From: Clostridia bacterium
GTDB lineage: Bacteria; Bacillota; Clostridia; Oscillospirales; Acutalibacteraceae
Assembly: GCA_024689165.1 (NCBI GenBank)
Contig: JAILDS010000206.1
Coordinates: forward strand, 1 to 16,951
Length of the DNA stretch: 16,951 bases
Direction: 5' to 3'
Positions 14,268 through 16,951 of this stretch are shown one piece after another; within the stretch, counting starts at the first letter, position 1; each line of letters begins with the position of its first letter. Made by a program: the position numbers and the translations under genes. The notes beneath the pieces were generated by a model. It worked only from the letters and a program-made list of their open reading frames with translations. It did not search any database and was not told where the DNA came from.

Positions 14268-16178
14268 GTGAGCGTTACGGAAAACAAGAGACTGCCGGAG
14301 CTTCGGCTCAAGGCCATGCGTCTGCCGCTCCGGCCGGGCGTGTATCTTATGAAAAACGCCGACGGGGAGATAATATATATAGGCAAGGCGAAAAAGCTCA
14401 AAAACCGCGTCAGCAGCTATTTCGGGACGGATTCGGGACATTCCGCGAAGGTGAAGGCCATGGTCGGCCACGTCTTCGATTTCGACTACGTCGTCGTGGA
14501 CAGCGAGTTTGAAGCGCTGGTGCTCGAGTGCAGCCTTATCAAACAGCATTCACCTAAGTACAACGTCCTTCTCAAGGACGACAAGGGTTATACGTATATC
14601 CGCGTGTCGGCCCCGCCCTGGCGGATGATCTCGGCGGTCTTCCGTCCGAAGGACGACGGCGCAGAATACATCGGCCCGTTCACCGGCAACTGGAGCATCA
14701 AAAAGGCGGTGGCCGAGGCGCAGGAGATATTCGCCCTGCCCAACTGCTCCATGAGCTTCCCGAAGGACATCAACCGCCGCGCAAGGCCCTGCCTTAACTA
14801 TTTCATCAAGACCTGCTCCGCCCCGTGCTGCGGCAAGATCGATCTCGAGAGCTATGAAAAGAGCGTCGACGACGCGCTGGAGTTTTTGTCCGGCGACAAG
14901 GAAAAGAGCGTGGCGGAGCTGACCCGCCGCATGGAACAGTGCGCGGAAAATCTGGATTTTGAGACCTCCGCCATCCTGCGCGACAGGATAAAGACCATCG
15001 AGCGGCTCGGCGCGAAGCAGAAGGTCGTGACGGAAAACAGGACCGCGAAGGACGTATTCGCCTTCGCCCTCGGTGCAAAAAAAGCCTGCCTCGCCGTTCT
15101 TCGTTTCAGGGACGGGCTTTTGTTCGACAGCGAGAGCTTTATTACCGAAAAGCCCGACGCGGGGTCCGCCGATCCCGGAACGGAAACGGGGACGGAGGAA
15201 GACGGAGCGACAGGCTCGGCGGAATTTGCCGAGGTTTTTTCACAGCTCGTTTACACGTTTTATACCATCCGTTCGGACGTGCCGCCCGAGATACTGACGG
15301 CGGAAGAAACGGAGGACCCCGAGGGGCTCTCCCGGCTCCTGTCTGAAAAACGCGGCGGCGCTGTCAGCCTGAGGACTCCCGTGCGCGGCGAGGGCAAAAA
15401 GCTCGCGGAGCTTGCGCTTGCCAACGCGTACGAAAAGCTGACCGAGACCGACAGGGCGAAAAACCCCGCGCTTGCCGCCGCGGAGGAGCTTGCTGGGCTG
15501 CTCGGGCTTGACAAACCGCCGGAATATCTCGAAAGCTACGATATTTCCCATACGGCGGGCAGGGACGCTGTCGGCGGGATGGTCGTTTTCAGGGACGGCA
15601 AGCCGCTTCGTTCCGCTTACCGCCGTTTCATCATCAGCGCGGAGCACGCCGGCGACGACTACGCCTCACTCACGGAGGTCCTTTCCCGCAGGTTCGACGA
15701 GTACGAAAAGGCGGAGGACAGGACGCAGGGCTTCGGCAGACTGCCGGACCTCATCCTCCTCGACGGAGGCGAGGGTCAGGTCGCCGCCGTAAAAAGGCTT
15801 TTTGAGGAGAGGAACATCGACGTGCCCCTGTTCGGCCTGGTCAAGGACGGCAAGCACCGCACCCGCGCCATAGCCTCCGGCGGGGGCGAGATCTCCATCG
15901 CGGAAAAACGCCGCTGCTTCACGCTCGTTTCACAGCTGCAGGAGGAGGTCCACCGTTATTCGATCGCCTATCACCGCTCCAAAAGGTCGAAAAACGCCCT
16001 TGCCCCCGTGCTGACCGGTCTTCCCGGGGTAGGCCCGAAAACGGCCCGGATGATGCTCAAGACGCTCGGCTCGATGGAAAAGATCGCCGCCGCGACCCCC
16101 GAGGAGCTCCGCTCCGTTCCCGGGATAGGCGAGGTCACGGCGCGAAGGATATATGAGGCGATACACGAAACAAAATGA
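14268..16178 (+). CDS. uvrC: Excinuclease ABC subunit C
   Basis: Makes both incisions in nucleotide excision repair after damage is handed over by UvrA and UvrB. The 636-residue protein has the full order: GIY-YIG nuclease at the N-terminus (PGVYLMKN, IIYIGKAKKLKNRVSSYF), four cysteines at 160, 175, 183 and 187 with C-x7-C-x3-C spacing matching the iron-sulfur cysteines described in E. coli UvrC, a UVR domain at about 212-247, the RNase H-like C-terminal nuclease from about 422 (ESYDISHTAGRDAVGGMVVF, Asp425), and tandem helix-hairpin-helix motifs (LPGVGPKTA, VPGIGEVTA) at the end. An acidic, Gly/Thr-rich stretch near 15160-15220 makes it slightly longer than usual. The start is GTG 14268, chosen because the following LRLKAMRLPLRPGVYLM matches family N-termini; the ribosome site is weak. 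The stop overlaps the next start. Confidence 0.96.
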   Translation: MSVTENKRLPELRLKAMRLPLRPGVYLMKNADGEIIYIGKAKKLKNRVSSYFGTDSGHSAKVKAMVGHVFDFDYVVVDSEFEALVLECSLIKQHSPKYNVLLKDDKGYTYIRVSAPPWRMISAVFRPKDDGAEYIGPFTGNWSIKKAVAEAQEIFALPNCSMSFPKDINRRARPCLNYFIKTCSAPCCGKIDLESYEKSVDDALEFLSGDKEKSVAELTRRMEQCAENLDFETSAILRDRIKTIERLGAKQKVVTENRTAKDVFAFALGAKKACLAVLRFRDGLLFDSESFITEKPDAGSADPGTETGTEEDGATGSAEFAEVFSQLVYTFYTIRSDVPPEILTAEETEDPEGLSRLLSEKRGGAVSLRTPVRGEGKKLAELALANAYEKLTETDRAKNPALAAAEELAGLLGLDKPPEYLESYDISHTAGRDAVGGMVVFRDGKPLRSAYRRFIISAEHAGDDYASLTEVLSRRFDEYEKAEDRTQGFGRLPDLILLDGGEGQVAAVKRLFEERNIDVPLFGLVKDGKHRTRAIASGGGEISIAEKRRCFTLVSQLQEEVHRYSIAYHRSKRSKNALAPVLTGLPGVGPKTARMMLKTLGSMEKIAAATPEELRSVPGIGEVTARRIYEAIHETK

Positions 16179-16816
16179 TCAAAGCTTACGTTTTCGATAT
16201 GGACGGGACGCTTCTGGATACTCTCGGAGACCTGCACGCCGCCGTCAACAGGACCCTCGCGCTTTACGGGCTTGAGCCGATCGGCGCGCAGCAGACAAGG
16301 CAGTTCGTCGGCAACGGCATCGCCATGCTCGCCCGGCGCGCCTGCGGCGGGAGGCTCGACCCGGAGCGTCTGCGCGAATTCACCGGCGCGCTTGCCCGGG
16401 ACTACGCGGCGAACTGTGAGATAAATACTCGGCCCTACGACGGGATCGTTCCCGTACTCGACGAGCTCGGGGGCAGGGGAGCCGTCCTTGCGACGGTCAC
16501 GAACAAGCAGCAGGACGCCGCCGAATCCGTCGCGCGGAAGTATTTCGGCGGCAGACTGCGGCTCGTCATCGGCGACAACGGCGTCCGTCGACTGAAGCCT
16601 GCTCCGGACGGGGTGCTCGAGGTCATGAAAGCTTTGGAGCTGAGACCCGACGAGGTCGTCTTCGCCGGCGACGGAGAAACGGACGTGAAGACCGGGCTCG
16701 CCGCCGGGGTGAGGACGATTGCCTGCCTGTGGGGCTTCCGCTCCGCCGAACAGCTCCGCGCGGCGGGAGCGACGGAATTCGCTTCCTCGCCCGAGGAGCT
16801 CGGAAAGATCGGATAA
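16175..16816 (+). CDS. gph: HAD-family hydrolase, phosphoglycolate phosphatase-like
   Basis: A 213-residue HAD phosphatase of the Gph/PpaX group. Motif I is DMDGTLLDT with the nucleophile Asp near residue 9 and the acid/base Asp two on; motif II is VTNK; the motif III lysine is in LKPAPD; motif IV is GDGETD. The helical cap between motifs I and II is the small type seen in phosphoglycolate phosphatases. The substrate could be 2-phosphoglycolate, formed during repair of oxidised DNA ends, or another small phosphate ester or pyrophosphate. The ATG overlaps the uvrC TGA as ATGA, so the two are translationally coupled; a link to DNA repair is inference. The stop TAA 16814-16816 sits inside the A-run of the following hairpin. 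Confidence 0.88.
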   Translation: MIKAYVFDMDGTLLDTLGDLHAAVNRTLALYGLEPIGAQQTRQFVGNGIAMLARRACGGRLDPERLREFTGALARDYAANCEINTRPYDGIVPVLDELGGRGAVLATVTNKQQDAAESVARKYFGGRLRLVIGDNGVRRLKPAPDGVLEVMKALELRPDEVVFAGDGETDVKTGLAAGVRTIACLWGFRSAEQLRAAGATEFASSPEELGKIG

Positions 16817-16855
16817 AAAACGCGGTCGGGAGGCTTTTCGCCTGCCGGCCGCGTT
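16815..16855 (-). terminator. Intrinsic terminator for the - strand, probably shared by convergent genes
   Basis: Bases 16819-16834 pair with 16840-16855 (AACGCGG against CCGCGTT at the base, AGGC against GCCT near the loop), a 16-position stem with one G-U pair and one G-G mismatch and a five-base loop. On the - strand the stem is followed by six T residues (16820-16815), an ideal terminator. On the + strand only a poor T-tract follows, so it would work mainly for the - strand gene and less well for the uvrC-gph unit. Confidence 0.82.
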
Positions 16856-16872
16856 CTGCAATTGTGTTATGA

Positions 16873-16951
16873 TCAGACAGCGAAGGCCTTCGAAAGATAT
16901 CCGAGCGCGGTCTCAAAAACCGCCGCCGCGGACGCGACGATAAACTGAAGG
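16873..16951 (-). CDS. C-terminal end of a convergent gene, truncated by the window
   Basis: On the - strand a frame is open from the window edge for 25 codons to a TGA (complement of 16873-16875). It encodes a hydrophobic, Ala-rich end (AAAVFETALGYLSKAFAV) that could be a membrane helix or an amphipathic C-terminal helix. The call rests on the strong - strand terminator that begins 18 nt beyond the stop and on the lack of any sensible + strand frame here. The family cannot be identified from so short a piece. Confidence 0.5.
   Translation of the reverse strand, partial: LQFIVASAAAVFETALGYLSKAFAV

Noticed and set aside
1..16951. CRISPR arrays, tRNA or rRNA genes, insertion sequences, phage genes
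   Set aside because: I looked for direct repeats with regular spacing, cloverleaf-like segments, and transposase or integrase motifs and saw none.

Overview
The window is about 17 kb of GC-rich bacterial DNA, densely coded on the + strand except for a gene tail on the - strand at the right edge. It looks like a Gram-positive Clostridia genome, probably a GC-rich uncultured Oscillospirales-type gut or rumen bacterium. The basis is a DapL-type lysine/peptidoglycan branch, an HPr-like protein with the Ser46 regulatory site of Bacillota, strong AAGGAG-type ribosome sites, sigma-A promoters with perfect TATAAT boxes, and a Cys-rich tail of a kind I associate with Clostridia surface proteins. The assignment is inference; no rRNA or tRNA is present to confirm it.

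Region 1 (1-7899) is a tightly packed run: an ammonium channel fused to a P-II sensor (5' end outside the window), asnB, guaA, pyrG, dapF and dapL. Gaps are small (5, 65 and 10 nt) and the last two junctions are overlaps. The three genes after the transporter all encode enzymes that move glutamine amide nitrogen (or ammonia) onto aspartate, XMP and UTP. The block therefore reads as ammonium uptake plus nitrogen sensing coupled to amide-nitrogen consumers, followed by two consecutive steps to meso-diaminopimelate.

Region 2 (7900-8374) has no intact gene. It holds an orphan, start-less coding remnant (a two-CxxC zinc-ribbon-like tail plus a hydrophobic helix) in frame with the dapL stop, a good terminator, an extended -10 promoter, and a leader RNA able to form a long stem-loop.

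Region 3 (8375-11548) has a membrane-anchored calcineurin-like phosphoesterase with a C-terminal Ig-like domain, then an ABC exporter half-transporter that starts with TTG.

Region 4 (11628-13721) is a promoter followed by three genes: a PHP-family phosphoesterase, a conserved-looking protein I do not recognise, and a YgjV-type membrane protein.

Region 5 (13767-16816) has a strong promoter, a structured leader and an HPr-like protein with an altered active-site motif, then uvrC translationally coupled to a HAD phosphatase. The window ends with a hairpin that is an excellent terminator for the - strand and covers the stop codon of the HAD gene; it fits the convergent, truncated gene at 16873-16951.
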